Part shown: positions 16,338 to 26,097 of the stretch, in pieces
How the letters are laid out: every line of letters starts with the position of its first letter
Numbering within the stretch: the first letter of the stretch is position 1
NCBI GenBank assembly: GCA_041941305.1
Contig: JBGTQJ010000025.1
Span: 62,001 to 126,000 of the forward strand
Direction: 5' to 3'
Source: JANSWP01 sp041941305
GTDB lineage: Bacteria; Bacteroidota; Bacteroidia; Chitinophagales; Saprospiraceae
DNA: 64,000 nt
Program-made: the position numbers and the translations under genes
The notes under the pieces: model-generated
The model's input: the letters and a program-made list of their open reading frames with translations, nothing else
The model's database searches: none
What the model was told of the DNA's origin: nothing

Positions 16338-19052
16338 TTGAAAAATTTTCTTCCTATTCTATTGATGTTTTCAGTTATCTCAACTGGAGCTCAGAACATT
16401 TCACTTAACTCAGGTGAAACCTACGCTGTCGTCGTCGGCATCTCCGACTACCAGGATGAGCAAATCCCGGATCTTCGCTTTGCTGATCGCGACGCCGAAG
16501 CTTTCGCCAATTTCCTCCGCTCGCCAGCGGGAGGTAGTTTGCAGGAAGATTATCTTCAGGTACTCCTCAACGAACAGGCGACGGCTGCTCAATTCGCCAA
16601 AGCACTTGATTGGTTGATGGATGTGGCTAGAGAAAACGACCGCGTGATTATCTACTTTTCGGGACATGGGGATGTAGAAAAAAAGACGATTACCCAACCC
16701 GGTTATTTTCTTTGTTGGGATGCTCCCTCACGCGTGTATTTAGCAGGGGGCGCATTGGCACTCCCCATATTTCAGAATGTGATTTCCACACTTTCGATTC
16801 AAAATAAAGCGAAGGTCATTGTTATCTCCGATGCCTGTCGTTCGGGAAAACTATCGGGTAGTTCAGTTAACGGAGCTCAACTCACCAATTCCAATCTCGC
16901 ACAGCAATACGCCAATGAAATCAAAATCCTTTCCTGTCAGCCCGAGGAATACAGCATCGAAGGAGAGCAATGGGGCCAAGGGCGGGGAGCCTTTAGTTTT
17001 CATTTGTTGGAAGGACTTTATGGCTTAGCAGATGAAGATGATGACCTCATTATCAATTTGAAAGAAATTGATCGCTATTTGGAAGATAATGTTTCGGCGG
17101 AAGTAGCACCCCATAATCAAAACCCCATGACTGTGGGGAATAAAACTGAAAGACTGACGACTGTTTTCCCTGAGATTCTGGATCAAATCAGAGAAGGGCG
17201 AAGAGGGCAATTGCACCTTTTCACCACCACCGAATCAAAAGGAATTGAAGAAGATGTGCTGGCGCAAGTTGATTCGAACATTGTGGACATGTATTTTGCC
17301 TTTAAACAAACCCTGCAAGACAAACAATTTTTGTGCGCCCCTTTTGGGGAGCCTGAATATGCCTGTGCAGATTATTTTTACGAAAAACTGATTCAGGAGC
17401 CAAAACTGGAAAAATTGCATTCCAGCATGCGTCGTAATTACGCTGCGGCCTTACAGGATGATGCTCAGCAGGTGATGAATATCATGCTAAAATCCGGATT
17501 AACAGAACAGGTTTTGAAAGCAGCTAAAGTTGAGGAAATTTATAAAAACTACCCAAGGTATATAGCGCGAGCTGCTGAATTGCTTGGGGAGACTCATTAT
17601 ATGTATGTACCACTACAGGCCCGAAAGCACTTTTTTGAAGGGATGATCCAGGGGAAAAGGAGTAATAAACGACAGGAATTTCGAAAAGCATTGGACTGGC
17701 AACCTGAAATGGCGCATGCCATGGTTTATCTGACCCGAAATTTTGAAGCGGAACAAGTAGATTCTGCAGAGCATTATTTTGAACAAGCAGCGAGCTTAAT
17801 TCCTTCATGGGTAGAACCTTATGTTGCATTGGCTTTTTTTTACCGATATCAATCCCCACAACCTGAGAAAGTCGAAGCACTCCTTAATCGTGCCGGGCAG
17901 GTAGATAGTTCTTCTATTTTGGTTGCCTATGAAAAAGCACTCCATTATTTTGATCAGGGTCAAATGCAACTTGCTGAAAAATGGTACTTGAAAACCATTG
18001 AAGGCACCGGGAAAGATGTTTGCTTTCCTTGTGCACACAATGATTTGGGCAGGCTATATACCAGATCCCGGGAATATGAAAAAGCTGAGAAACATTACAA
18101 AAAGGCGATTCAGCTTGATTCTTCTATGACGAGATCCTATGCCGGTTTGGGGTCAGTTTATAATTCAACCCAACGATATGATGAAGCAGAAAAAACACTT
18201 AAAAAAGGTATTCAAATAGATTCCACCTATGCCCCCTTGCACAATAATTTGGGCGTGGTATACAGTCGAACCAATCGATTTGAAGAGGCAGAACGACACC
18301 TCAAAATAGCCATTGAACTCAATCCAAACAATCGCTATGCTACCTATGCCCTGGGGACACTATATTCAAAGAACAAGTATTATGAAAAAGCGGAGGAGTA
18401 TTTTAAACAAGCGATTCAGCTTGACTCGACTTACCTCTATGCGCATAACAATTTAGCAGTGGTGTACCTGAACACGAAACAATTCGATAAGGCTGAACTT
18501 GTTTTTAACAACATCATTAAAATAGACTCAACCCATAGTGCGGCATGGGTAAATCTTGGAGATATTTATGTCAAAACCAACCGACCTGAAAAAGTGGAAA
18601 CTGCATTTTTCAAAGCACTGGAAGGTAAGTTGACCTTTGCCTATCCCTTTGCACATACTGGCTTGGGTAATTTCTACCTGGAAAAGGAAAAATATGATGA
18701 ATCAGAAGATCACTTTAAAAAAGCGATCGATCTTAATACCAAGTTCTATCGTGCTTATAAAGGATTGGGTATGCTGTATCTTATCACAGGAAAATTAAAT
18801 GAATCAAAAAACATCCTCGACCAGGTACTCGAAATAAATCCGGATTATTCGGCTGCTTATATCCTGCTTTCCGTGTATGAACACCGAAATAATCGCATCC
18901 TGCAGAGTTGGGACAATCTTGACAAAGGTCTGGAAAAGGGATTTAGTGATTATGAATATTTACAATCAGAACCTTTTTTTGAAGCTTTAAGGAAGGAAAT
19001 AAGATGGAGAGAGTTGATGGAAAAATACTTTCCAGACCAATTCAATAAATAG
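16338..19052 (+). CDS. Secreted caspase-like (peptidase C14)/TPR protein
   Basis: The best start is TTG at 16338, because it gives the family's signal peptide (MKNFLPILLMFSVISTGAQ); the first in-frame ATG (16365) would cut it in half. The 904-residue protein has His110 (YFSGHGD), Cys167 (ISDACRSG) and EQWGQGRGAFSFHL. An acidic loop (LADEDDDLIIN), the MRRNYAAALQDDAQQ module and regular TPRs follow, including CFPC near nt 18021-18032. It ends LMEKYFPDQ. It lies 13 bp after 14621 and 5 bp before 19058, so it is co-transcribed. The rare start codon among ATG-starting paralogues could lower its translation. Confidence 0.9.
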   Translation: MKNFLPILLMFSVISTGAQNISLNSGETYAVVVGISDYQDEQIPDLRFADRDAEAFANFLRSPAGGSLQEDYLQVLLNEQATAAQFAKALDWLMDVARENDRVIIYFSGHGDVEKKTITQPGYFLCWDAPSRVYLAGGALALPIFQNVISTLSIQNKAKVIVISDACRSGKLSGSSVNGAQLTNSNLAQQYANEIKILSCQPEEYSIEGEQWGQGRGAFSFHLLEGLYGLADEDDDLIINLKEIDRYLEDNVSAEVAPHNQNPMTVGNKTERLTTVFPEILDQIREGRRGQLHLFTTTESKGIEEDVLAQVDSNIVDMYFAFKQTLQDKQFLCAPFGEPEYACADYFYEKLIQEPKLEKLHSSMRRNYAAALQDDAQQVMNIMLKSGLTEQVLKAAKVEEIYKNYPRYIARAAELLGETHYMYVPLQARKHFFEGMIQGKRSNKRQEFRKALDWQPEMAHAMVYLTRNFEAEQVDSAEHYFEQAASLIPSWVEPYVALAFFYRYQSPQPEKVEALLNRAGQVDSSSILVAYEKALHYFDQGQMQLAEKWYLKTIEGTGKDVCFPCAHNDLGRLYTRSREYEKAEKHYKKAIQLDSSMTRSYAGLGSVYNSTQRYDEAEKTLKKGIQIDSTYAPLHNNLGVVYSRTNRFEEAERHLKIAIELNPNNRYATYALGTLYSKNKYYEKAEEYFKQAIQLDSTYLYAHNNLAVVYLNTKQFDKAELVFNNIIKIDSTHSAAWVNLGDIYVKTNRPEKVETAFFKALEGKLTFAYPFAHTGLGNFYLEKEKYDESEDHFKKAIDLNTKFYRAYKGLGMLYLITGKLNESKNILDQVLEINPDYSAAYILLSVYEHRNNRILQSWDNLDKGLEKGFSDYEYLQSEPFFEALRKEIRWRELMEKYFPDQFNK

Positions 19053-19057
19053 ATCCT

Positions 19058-21832
19058 ATGAAAATCCTTCTCACTATATCAATCCTATTTAAATGCCTCC
19101 TGATATTTTCACAGGAGTTATCGCCCCAACCGGAGGCTACCTATGCCCTTGTCGTTGGTATTTCCGACTACCAGGATGAAGGCATCCCGGATCTTCGCTT
19201 TGCCGATCGCGACGCTGAAGCCTTTGCTAATTTTCTACGATCACCGGCCGGCGGCGCTTTAAATGCCAATCATCTCAAAATCTTGATCAATGAACAGGCG
19301 ACGGCTGCTCAATTTGCTATCGCACTAGATTGGCTGATGGAGGTAGTTAATGAAAACGACCGCGTAATTATCTACTTTTCGGGACATGGGGATGTAGAAA
19401 AAAAGATGATTACTCAGGATGGTTATTTTCTTTGTTGGGATGCTCCGGCACGTGTATATATGGCAGGGGGTACATTGTCGCTTACTATGTTTCAGGATGT
19501 CATTTCCACCCTTTCTGTTCAAAACAAAGCCAAGGTTATCATTATATCTGATGCCTGTCGTTCTGGAAAATTATCAGGCAATTCGGTTGGTGGTGTTCAA
19601 CTCACTAATGCCAATTTTGCGAAACAACACGCCAATGAAATTAAAATCCTTTCCTGTCAGCCTAATGAATATAGCATCGAAGGAGAACAATGGGGAGGTG
19701 GGCGTGGAGCTTTTAGTTATCATTTGCTGGAAGGGCTTTATGGGTTGGCGGATGGAAATAATGACCTTAGCATTAATCTGAAAGAAATTGATCGGTACTT
19801 GGAAGACTATGTTTCAGTAGAAGTAGCACCCCATAAGCAAAACCCTATAACGATAGGCAGTAAAACCGAAAGACTCACGACCGTATTGCCCGAAATTCTT
19901 GAAGAAATCGTGGAAGGTCGAAAAGGCCAAATGCAACTTTTCACTACCACTGACTCCAGAGCTATCGAAGATGAGGTGCTGGAGCAAAGCGATTCGAATA
20001 TTGTGGAAATGTATTTGGCATTTAAGCATTCTCTACAAGAAAAACACTTTTTGTGCGCTCCTTTGGGGCAGCTCGAAAATGCCTGCGCAGATTTTTATTA
20101 CGAAAGGTTGAGCAAAGAGCCACAATTGGAAAGACTACATTCTACCATGCGTCGAAATTATGCCGCGGCATTGCAGGATGATACACAACAGGAATTGAAT
20201 TTGATGTTAACAACAGGTCTGACGGAGCAAATCATCACTGGTAGAACAAACGCGTCATTGTATAACAATTATCCTCAATATTTGGAAAGGGCTGCTGATT
20301 TATTAGGGAAGGAGCATTACATGTATGACCTACTCCAAGCTCGAAAGTTTTATTTTATTGGAAAATTGAAAAACAATTACAAGGAAAAAAGAAATGCCTT
20401 TTTTGAGGCTCTGAAATGGCAAGCAGATATGCCCCATACCTTATTGGAAATAAGCAATACCTATTACATTCAGGATTCGGCTGAAATATTTGCACTGAAA
20501 GCAGCGGCATTAGTTCCCTCATGGGCTTCACCATATATATCACTTGCATCCAACCATCTTTGGTACGAAAACAAAAAAGCCAAATCCTGGTTAGAAAAAG
20601 CCACTCAAATTGATTCCGGTTCAGTTGAATTATGGTACCTTAAAGGGTGCTACTCCATGTGGCATTATGATTTTACAACTGCTGAATATTGCTTTTTGAA
20701 AGCCATAGAAAATATCCCACCTAATCTCTCTTTTCCAACCATTTACTATGCACTGGGTAATCTGTTTCTTTTAAAGAACCAGCCTGCAAAAGCCGAAAGT
20801 CAATTCAAGCAGTGCCTCCAGTTGGACGATAAATTTTTTGTAGCGTATGAAGCTTTGGGGGAAGTTTATCTATTAAAAAACCAAAGGAAGGAGGCTGAGC
20901 AGGTTTATAAAAAAGCAATACAGATTGCCCGAACTAACAATGATGAAGAGATAGACTTTGGATATCTGAGACATTTGAGCAGAGCGATTGGATCAAATAG
21001 TGTTGAAGCATGGGTGGATGATCCGGAATTTAACCTTTGGGAGTTTTATGTGCGATTAGATCGCTCATCAGAAGCCGACCAACAGCTGAAAACGGTGTTA
21101 GCCCAAAAGTCCATTGAACCCACGGTTTATTATCGGATCGGTGAGATTTATTACCTGGAAGGAAAAGAGCGAAAAGCAGAGGAGTATTTCCAAAAATTCC
21201 ACGATTTAATACCGGGTGAAAATCGGCTGAGTTGGTTCTTTTTGATTCATGGAGAATTTGAAAAATCAAAATATTATATCGAACAGAGAAGGGCATTCTA
21301 TGCCGAAGACCCCTCTAAAAGCTTGTACGATTTAGCCTGGTTGCACTACTCCTTTGGGAAGAGAAAAGAGGCGATGGAACTCTTAAATGATTTTGTTGAA
21401 AAGCAAGGACTTTATGACTTAGGAGTGATTGGTCACAGAATTATGTTCAGTGCTTCTGTGGAACCAACAGAAAAAGCCAAAGCCAATTTTGAAGCCTATA
21501 TTCCGACCAATCCCAAAATTATGGAGGTCTGGGACTGTCTGCAACTCATGAAAAAGAAGCAGTACAAGGAAGCCGAACAAACCTATAACAGCCTGGTAAA
21601 CGATGTGATTGAATGGTGGATAAAGCGGTATTTAAGGTTGAATTTCGTAATCATGAAAATAAAACAAGGAGAATATCATACAGCTATCGATATTATGGAC
21701 GCTTGCAGGATGGACCATTATACCTTCAACTACCCACTACTTACGAGGGACACTGATTTTGCTCCTCTATGGGAATTAGAAGCATTTAATGACTTGATCA
21801 AAAAATATTTTCCTGAAAAAGCGAACAACTAA
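19058..21832 (+). CDS. Secreted caspase-like (peptidase C14)/TPR protein
   Basis: This 924-residue protein has the signal peptide MKILLTISILFKCLLIFSQ. The caspase domain keeps YFSGHGD, IISDACRSG and EQWGGGRGAFSYHL, and the module MRRNYAAALQDDTQQ follows. The TPR region differs from that of 16338. Its C-terminal part (WFFLIHGEFE, DHYTFNYPLL, LIKKYFPEK) matches the C-terminal block of the deleted paralogue 14621. The CFPC site of other copies reads LSFPT here. It is the third gene of the tight operon, 5 bp after 16338 and 6 bp before 21839. Confidence 0.92.
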   Translation: MKILLTISILFKCLLIFSQELSPQPEATYALVVGISDYQDEGIPDLRFADRDAEAFANFLRSPAGGALNANHLKILINEQATAAQFAIALDWLMEVVNENDRVIIYFSGHGDVEKKMITQDGYFLCWDAPARVYMAGGTLSLTMFQDVISTLSVQNKAKVIIISDACRSGKLSGNSVGGVQLTNANFAKQHANEIKILSCQPNEYSIEGEQWGGGRGAFSYHLLEGLYGLADGNNDLSINLKEIDRYLEDYVSVEVAPHKQNPITIGSKTERLTTVLPEILEEIVEGRKGQMQLFTTTDSRAIEDEVLEQSDSNIVEMYLAFKHSLQEKHFLCAPLGQLENACADFYYERLSKEPQLERLHSTMRRNYAAALQDDTQQELNLMLTTGLTEQIITGRTNASLYNNYPQYLERAADLLGKEHYMYDLLQARKFYFIGKLKNNYKEKRNAFFEALKWQADMPHTLLEISNTYYIQDSAEIFALKAAALVPSWASPYISLASNHLWYENKKAKSWLEKATQIDSGSVELWYLKGCYSMWHYDFTTAEYCFLKAIENIPPNLSFPTIYYALGNLFLLKNQPAKAESQFKQCLQLDDKFFVAYEALGEVYLLKNQRKEAEQVYKKAIQIARTNNDEEIDFGYLRHLSRAIGSNSVEAWVDDPEFNLWEFYVRLDRSSEADQQLKTVLAQKSIEPTVYYRIGEIYYLEGKERKAEEYFQKFHDLIPGENRLSWFFLIHGEFEKSKYYIEQRRAFYAEDPSKSLYDLAWLHYSFGKRKEAMELLNDFVEKQGLYDLGVIGHRIMFSASVEPTEKAKANFEAYIPTNPKIMEVWDCLQLMKKKQYKEAEQTYNSLVNDVIEWWIKRYLRLNFVIMKIKQGEYHTAIDIMDACRMDHYTFNYPLLTRDTDFAPLWELEAFNDLIKKYFPEKANN

Positions 21833-21838
21833 TTAACA

Positions 21839-24800
21839 ATGAAAAGGCTACTCATCATATTGCTATTATTTGGGGGGTATACAACTTTCACTCAAACCCT
21901 TTCCTTTGATTCAGGCGAAACCTACGCCCTCGTCGTCGGCATTTCCGATTACCAAAATGAACAGATCCCTGATCTGCGTTTCGCACATGAGGATGCTATG
22001 GCTTTTGCTGCTTTTCTCCGTTCTGAAGCGGGAGGTAAGCTCGATGATGACCATTTAAAAGTTTTGACGAATAAAAATGCTACGGCGGGAAAAGTAGGAG
22101 CAGAGCTGCACTGGTTATTAGATGAAAGCAAGGAAGGCGATCAGGTGATCATTTATTTTAGCGGACATGGAGATGTGGAACGAAAAATTTTAGGAGAGCC
22201 GGGCTTCCTATTGTGCTGGGATGCGCCACCGAAAGTTTATATTTCGGGAGGCGTTATTCAGCTTGGAATGTTGCAAGGCTATGTCTCTACCCTCTCACTG
22301 ATAAACAAAGCCAAAGTCCTGGTCATTACAGATGCTTGTCGTTCCGGAAAACTCGCCGGAAGTGAGATTGGGGGTGCACAAATAACTGGTGCCAACCTGG
22401 CCACCCGCTACGCCAATGAAATCAAAATACTTTCCTGCCAGCCTTCTGAATACAGCATTGAAGGGGAACAATGGGGCGGTGGACGGGGAGCATTTAGTTA
22501 TCATTTAGTTGATGGGCTAATTGGTTTGGCAGACAACGATGCTGATTTAAGTGTAAATCTATTAGAAATCGGTCGTTATTTGCAGGACAAAGTGACCAGT
22601 GAAGTGAGGCCTCACAACCAGTTGCCAATGACGGTAGGCGATTTCAACGAAATCATCTCACGAGTGGATGCCAATCTTTTAGCACAGGTCAAAAAGGAGA
22701 AAGCCAACCGTCCGTCCATTTTCTCGGCTACCGACTCGCGAGGGGTGGAAAGTGAGGTGCTTGCTTCTGTGGATTCAACTGATCGAATGATTTACGAAGC
22801 TTTCCAAAAAGCGTTGGTTGAAAAAACATTTCTGGAACCTGTAGGTGCTTGTGCAGATTATTATTACAAACTCCTTATCAATAAAAGTGCCTTCCAAAAA
22901 TTGCACAACAGCATGCGTCGGAATTTTGCAGCTGCACTACAAGACGATGCTCAGCAGGCTATTAATGCTTATTTATTATCCAGCCCTGGCGAGTTGCAAA
23001 AAAGATGGGCGGGTGATTCCAGTTATGAAAAATATCCAAAGCTGTTGCAAAGGGCAGCTGAATTGCTAGGTTCTGAGCATTATATGTACAATTACCTGCT
23101 TTCCTCCCGGTATTATTTTGAAGGTCTCAGCCTACGACTTGAAGGAGACGCTGCTCAAGAAAGCGATTCCTTTTACATGGATGCTCTTGAAAAACAAGAA
23201 CAAGCATTAAAACTAAATGACAGGGGAGCTTTTGTCTTTAATGAGCTTGGCGTATTAAACACACGACTCCAAAATGATGAAGCAGCCGTCAGCAATTTCG
23301 AAGCTGCAATTGAGCGCGCACCTCAATGGGGTATTCCCTATGTTAATTATAGTGTTCTGCTACATTACAATCAGGAACGGGACAAAGCAGCCGCATATGG
23401 AGAGAAAGCACTACAACTGATTCCAGATAATCCCCAGATGTACAATTTCCTGGCATGGGTTTATGGCAATGATTACCACAATGCGGATAAGGTGATCGGC
23501 AAGGATGGACGAAAGGGGATTGAATTGAAAGATGACTTTATATTTATTAAAAACACAGGAGCCAAAGAGAATTTTATAGGCAGATTTAGGCGATCTATTG
23601 AGTTGTTAAAACGTTCTACCCAACTGGATACCAATTACCTGACTGCTTACTGCAACCTTGCAAAGATTTATTATCAGCTAGATAGTATTAGCCAATCAAC
23701 AGCTCTTTTAGATTATGTCCTACAAAAGGATTCTAACCATATAGTGGCGCACCTCTTTATGGGGGATGTGTACAGGTTACAGAACCAATCGAGTTTAAGT
23801 GCACAGGAATATTTAAAGGCTATTAAGCTGGTAGAAGGGAAAGATGCAAGGATGAATGCGCTGATCCACAATAATTTGGGTGCTACCTATGATAATATGG
23901 GTAAGTATGAGTTATCCATTGAGTGTTATAAAAAAGCAATTGAATTGTGGCCAACAATTTTGAACCCTCACCTCAATTTAGCCAGTTATTATAAAGAGCA
24001 AAGACAATTTGAACAAGCAATATGGCATTCCCAACAAGTGATCAAATATCATCCCTTAGATCCTCGAGGGTACAGCAGTCTTGCCATATCTTACGAGCTC
24101 ATGGGAGAAGATGAAAAAGCCAGACCCTGGTTGGAAAAGGCGATTGAAATAGATTCTACCTATACCACTGCTTATGTTTACCTGATAGATGTCTATGACA
24201 ACCTCAAATTGGATGAGCAAGCGTTGGAAATGATCCATGTCTTGGAGCAATTTGATCTCACCGCATGGGAGTATTATTATTTAGGTAGGTATTATAAGTA
24301 TTTTGCTACCAAAAAAGACTACCAAAAGGCATTGGATTATTTTCAAACATCTATTGAATTGGACTCCAACCAGACAGGCAATTATACGGAAATTGCTGGC
24401 CTATATTTATACAACTTCTTTGATCCGGTTTTTGCAGAAAAGTACTTCCTTAAAGACCTATCAATGCATCCCACTTCCAGATATTCTCTTGAAGGTTTGG
24501 GAAATTTAAATCGTTATTACAAAAAGGATTATCAAAAAGCAGCGGATTATTATCGAAGGGCTTTGCAAACCTCTTCCAATTCCAAAAACATTAAAACCGA
24601 CCTGGCTGATCTATTTTACCACAATCTGAAACAGCCTGATTCTTCAATCGCCCTACTTCGCAACATTCTGGACTCAGACCCCAAATACGGCAGAGCTATA
24701 CAACGCCTGGGGATGATCTATTATAACCAGGAAAATTATCTCGCTTCTGCAAAAGTATTCCAGGATGCTTTAAAGGCAGATCCCGGAGACTGGAGGGTCT

Positions 24801-25306
24801 TCACTCACCTGAGCGCTTGTTACATCCGACTTGGTGAAATTCAAGAGGCTATGGAAATAATTGACAAGGTTTTCTATGAGCGTGAAAAAAAGCCATCCCC
24901 CTGGTACCACTATTTTATTGTGAAAGCTTATGTAAAAGCTGGTCTTAATAAGGAAGCTGAAATATTTTACAATGACCTGCTCAGAGATCACCCCAAATCA
25001 TATGGCAACAAAATCAGGTCTTGTCATTTATTGGGAAAGTCAGTTGAGTTGCAAGCAGAGATGGAGAAAAAAATAAAGGCTGCCAAAAATGCAAATGATT
25101 ATTACTTGGTCGGTAGTCTTTTCGCCTATATTGGAGAGGAGCAGAATGCTCTAATCTGGCTGGAAAAAGCCTTTGTCGCCGGATATGCAGATTATCCCCA
25201 CATTTGCGATAGTTCAGATCTTGAAGGAATCAGAAACAATCCCGACTTTCAGCGATTATTGGATGAATACTTTTACAGCAAATGGAATTTTGATGGTTCT
25301 AATTGA
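21839..25306 (+). CDS. Secreted caspase-like (peptidase C14)/long TPR protein
   Basis: This 1155-residue protein has the signal peptide MKRLLIILLLFGGYTTFTQ, the motifs YFSGHGD, ITDACRSG and EQWGGGRGAFSYHL, and the MRRNFAAALQDDAQQAINAYL module. About 650 residues of TPRs follow. The end is atypical. After NNPDFQRLLDEYF it terminates with YSKWNFDGSN at a TGA. The same frame then continues for 33 codons that encode a normal family tail (see 25307-25408). The stop therefore sits at a junction between two C-termini. It is the last gene of the operon that starts at 14621. Confidence 0.9.
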   Translation: MKRLLIILLLFGGYTTFTQTLSFDSGETYALVVGISDYQNEQIPDLRFAHEDAMAFAAFLRSEAGGKLDDDHLKVLTNKNATAGKVGAELHWLLDESKEGDQVIIYFSGHGDVERKILGEPGFLLCWDAPPKVYISGGVIQLGMLQGYVSTLSLINKAKVLVITDACRSGKLAGSEIGGAQITGANLATRYANEIKILSCQPSEYSIEGEQWGGGRGAFSYHLVDGLIGLADNDADLSVNLLEIGRYLQDKVTSEVRPHNQLPMTVGDFNEIISRVDANLLAQVKKEKANRPSIFSATDSRGVESEVLASVDSTDRMIYEAFQKALVEKTFLEPVGACADYYYKLLINKSAFQKLHNSMRRNFAAALQDDAQQAINAYLLSSPGELQKRWAGDSSYEKYPKLLQRAAELLGSEHYMYNYLLSSRYYFEGLSLRLEGDAAQESDSFYMDALEKQEQALKLNDRGAFVFNELGVLNTRLQNDEAAVSNFEAAIERAPQWGIPYVNYSVLLHYNQERDKAAAYGEKALQLIPDNPQMYNFLAWVYGNDYHNADKVIGKDGRKGIELKDDFIFIKNTGAKENFIGRFRRSIELLKRSTQLDTNYLTAYCNLAKIYYQLDSISQSTALLDYVLQKDSNHIVAHLFMGDVYRLQNQSSLSAQEYLKAIKLVEGKDARMNALIHNNLGATYDNMGKYELSIECYKKAIELWPTILNPHLNLASYYKEQRQFEQAIWHSQQVIKYHPLDPRGYSSLAISYELMGEDEKARPWLEKAIEIDSTYTTAYVYLIDVYDNLKLDEQALEMIHVLEQFDLTAWEYYYLGRYYKYFATKKDYQKALDYFQTSIELDSNQTGNYTEIAGLYLYNFFDPVFAEKYFLKDLSMHPTSRYSLEGLGNLNRYYKKDYQKAADYYRRALQTSSNSKNIKTDLADLFYHNLKQPDSSIALLRNILDSDPKYGRAIQRLGMIYYNQENYLASAKVFQDALKADPGDWRVFTHLSACYIRLGEIQEAMEIIDKVFYEREKKPSPWYHYFIVKAYVKAGLNKEAEIFYNDLLRDHPKSYGNKIRSCHLLGKSVELQAEMEKKIKAAKNANDYYLVGSLFAYIGEEQNALIWLEKAFVAGYADYPHICDSSDLEGIRNNPDFQRLLDEYFYSKWNFDGSN

Positions 25307-25408
25307 TATCAGGAATATGAAAAACTCCAAACTAGTCCCGATTTTGAAGAACTTCGAAAAGATAAACAGTGGCAAACATTGATGGAAAAATATTTTCCAG
25401 ATAAGTAG
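25307..25408 (+). pseudogene. C-terminal relic of a caspase/TPR paralogue
   Basis: Directly after the TGA of the upstream gene, in the same frame, 33 codons read YQEYEKLQTSPDFEELR, then KDKQWQTLMEKYFPDK and a TAG stop. This is the standard family C-terminus without any upstream body. The stop TAG is again the start of the 86-bp palindrome element. It shows that a neighbouring paralogue was deleted down to its tail. Readthrough of the TGA would append it to the 21839 product. Confidence 0.75.
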
Positions 25409-25490
25409 CCCGGCTCTCCAGAGCCGGAAACGAAAGTACAAGTTGAAAACTCGATCCATGGAATTGTCCGGCTCTGGAGAGCCGGGCTAC
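25405..25490 (+). repeat. 86-bp paired-palindrome element overlapping a stop codon, copy 3
   Basis: The arms are an exact 23-bp inverted repeat (25405-25427 with 25468-25490) that starts GTAGCCCGGCTCTCCAGAGC. Each arm is itself hairpin-forming. The unit has the same length as 5675-5760, and both copies are followed by about 50 bp of similar sequence (AATAATATTCT, ATTCCAAAAGTAAAAAG) and a start encoding an M(K/R)HLI-type signal peptide. Confidence 0.78.
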
Positions 25491-25537
25491 GGTAAACAGA
25501 AATAATATTCTCTTGATATATTCCAAAAGTAAAAAGT

Positions 25538-25945
25538 ATGAGACATCTTATTATTCTGGCATTACTTTTAGGAAACCTGGGGACCTTTTCGCAAAGCCTG
25601 AGCCTTGAGGAGAATAAAACCTACGCTGTCGTCGTCGGTATTTCCGACTACCAAGACGAACAAATTCCAGACCTCCGCTTTGCAGATCGAGATGCCGAAG
25701 CCTTTGCCAAATTCCTGCGCTCGCCAGCAGGTAGGGCACTAGATGAAGATCATCTCAAGGTGTTGATCAACAATCAGGCGACAGCCGCTCAATTTGCCAT
25801 TGCGCTGGACTGGTTATGGGAAGTGGCGAAAGAAAAGGACAAGGTGATTATTTATTTTTCTGGACATGGTGATGTGGAGCGAAAAAGTATCACGCAACCG
25901 GGTTATTTGCTTTGTTGGGATGCGCCTTCCAGGGTTTATATGTAG
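25538..25945 (+). pseudogene. Truncated caspase/TPR paralogue (N-terminal part only)
   Basis: The frame encodes a signal peptide (MRHLIILALLLGNLGTFSQ) and the first part of a caspase-like domain, including the catalytic His in YFSGHGD. It stops at a TAG right after CWDAPSRVYM, before the catalytic Cys. Five bases later a family C-terminal tail follows in another frame (25951-26019). A large deletion has therefore removed the Cys half, central module and TPRs and shifted the frame. If translated, it would be a 135-residue secreted fragment without a dyad. Confidence 0.8.
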
Positions 25946-25950
25946 CTAAT

Positions 25951-26019
25951 ATGAGAGCTCAAAAAGATCGTTGGAACAAATTGATGAAAAAGTACTTCCC
26001 TGAAAAATTCAGGAAATAA
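25951..26019 (+). pseudogene. C-terminal tail relic of a caspase/TPR paralogue
   Basis: Twenty-two codons read MRAQKDRWNKLMKKYFPEKF plus RK and a TAA stop. This is the conserved C-terminal signature (LM.KYFPEKF) of the family, separated from its N-terminal part by a deletion and a frame change at about 25945. Confidence 0.7.
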
Positions 26020-26097
26020 CATCTGGTATCAAATATTTTCGAAATGAAAGTAACTTTTTGTTTATTCACCAAATATAAAAATCAGAAGTAGTGAGTG

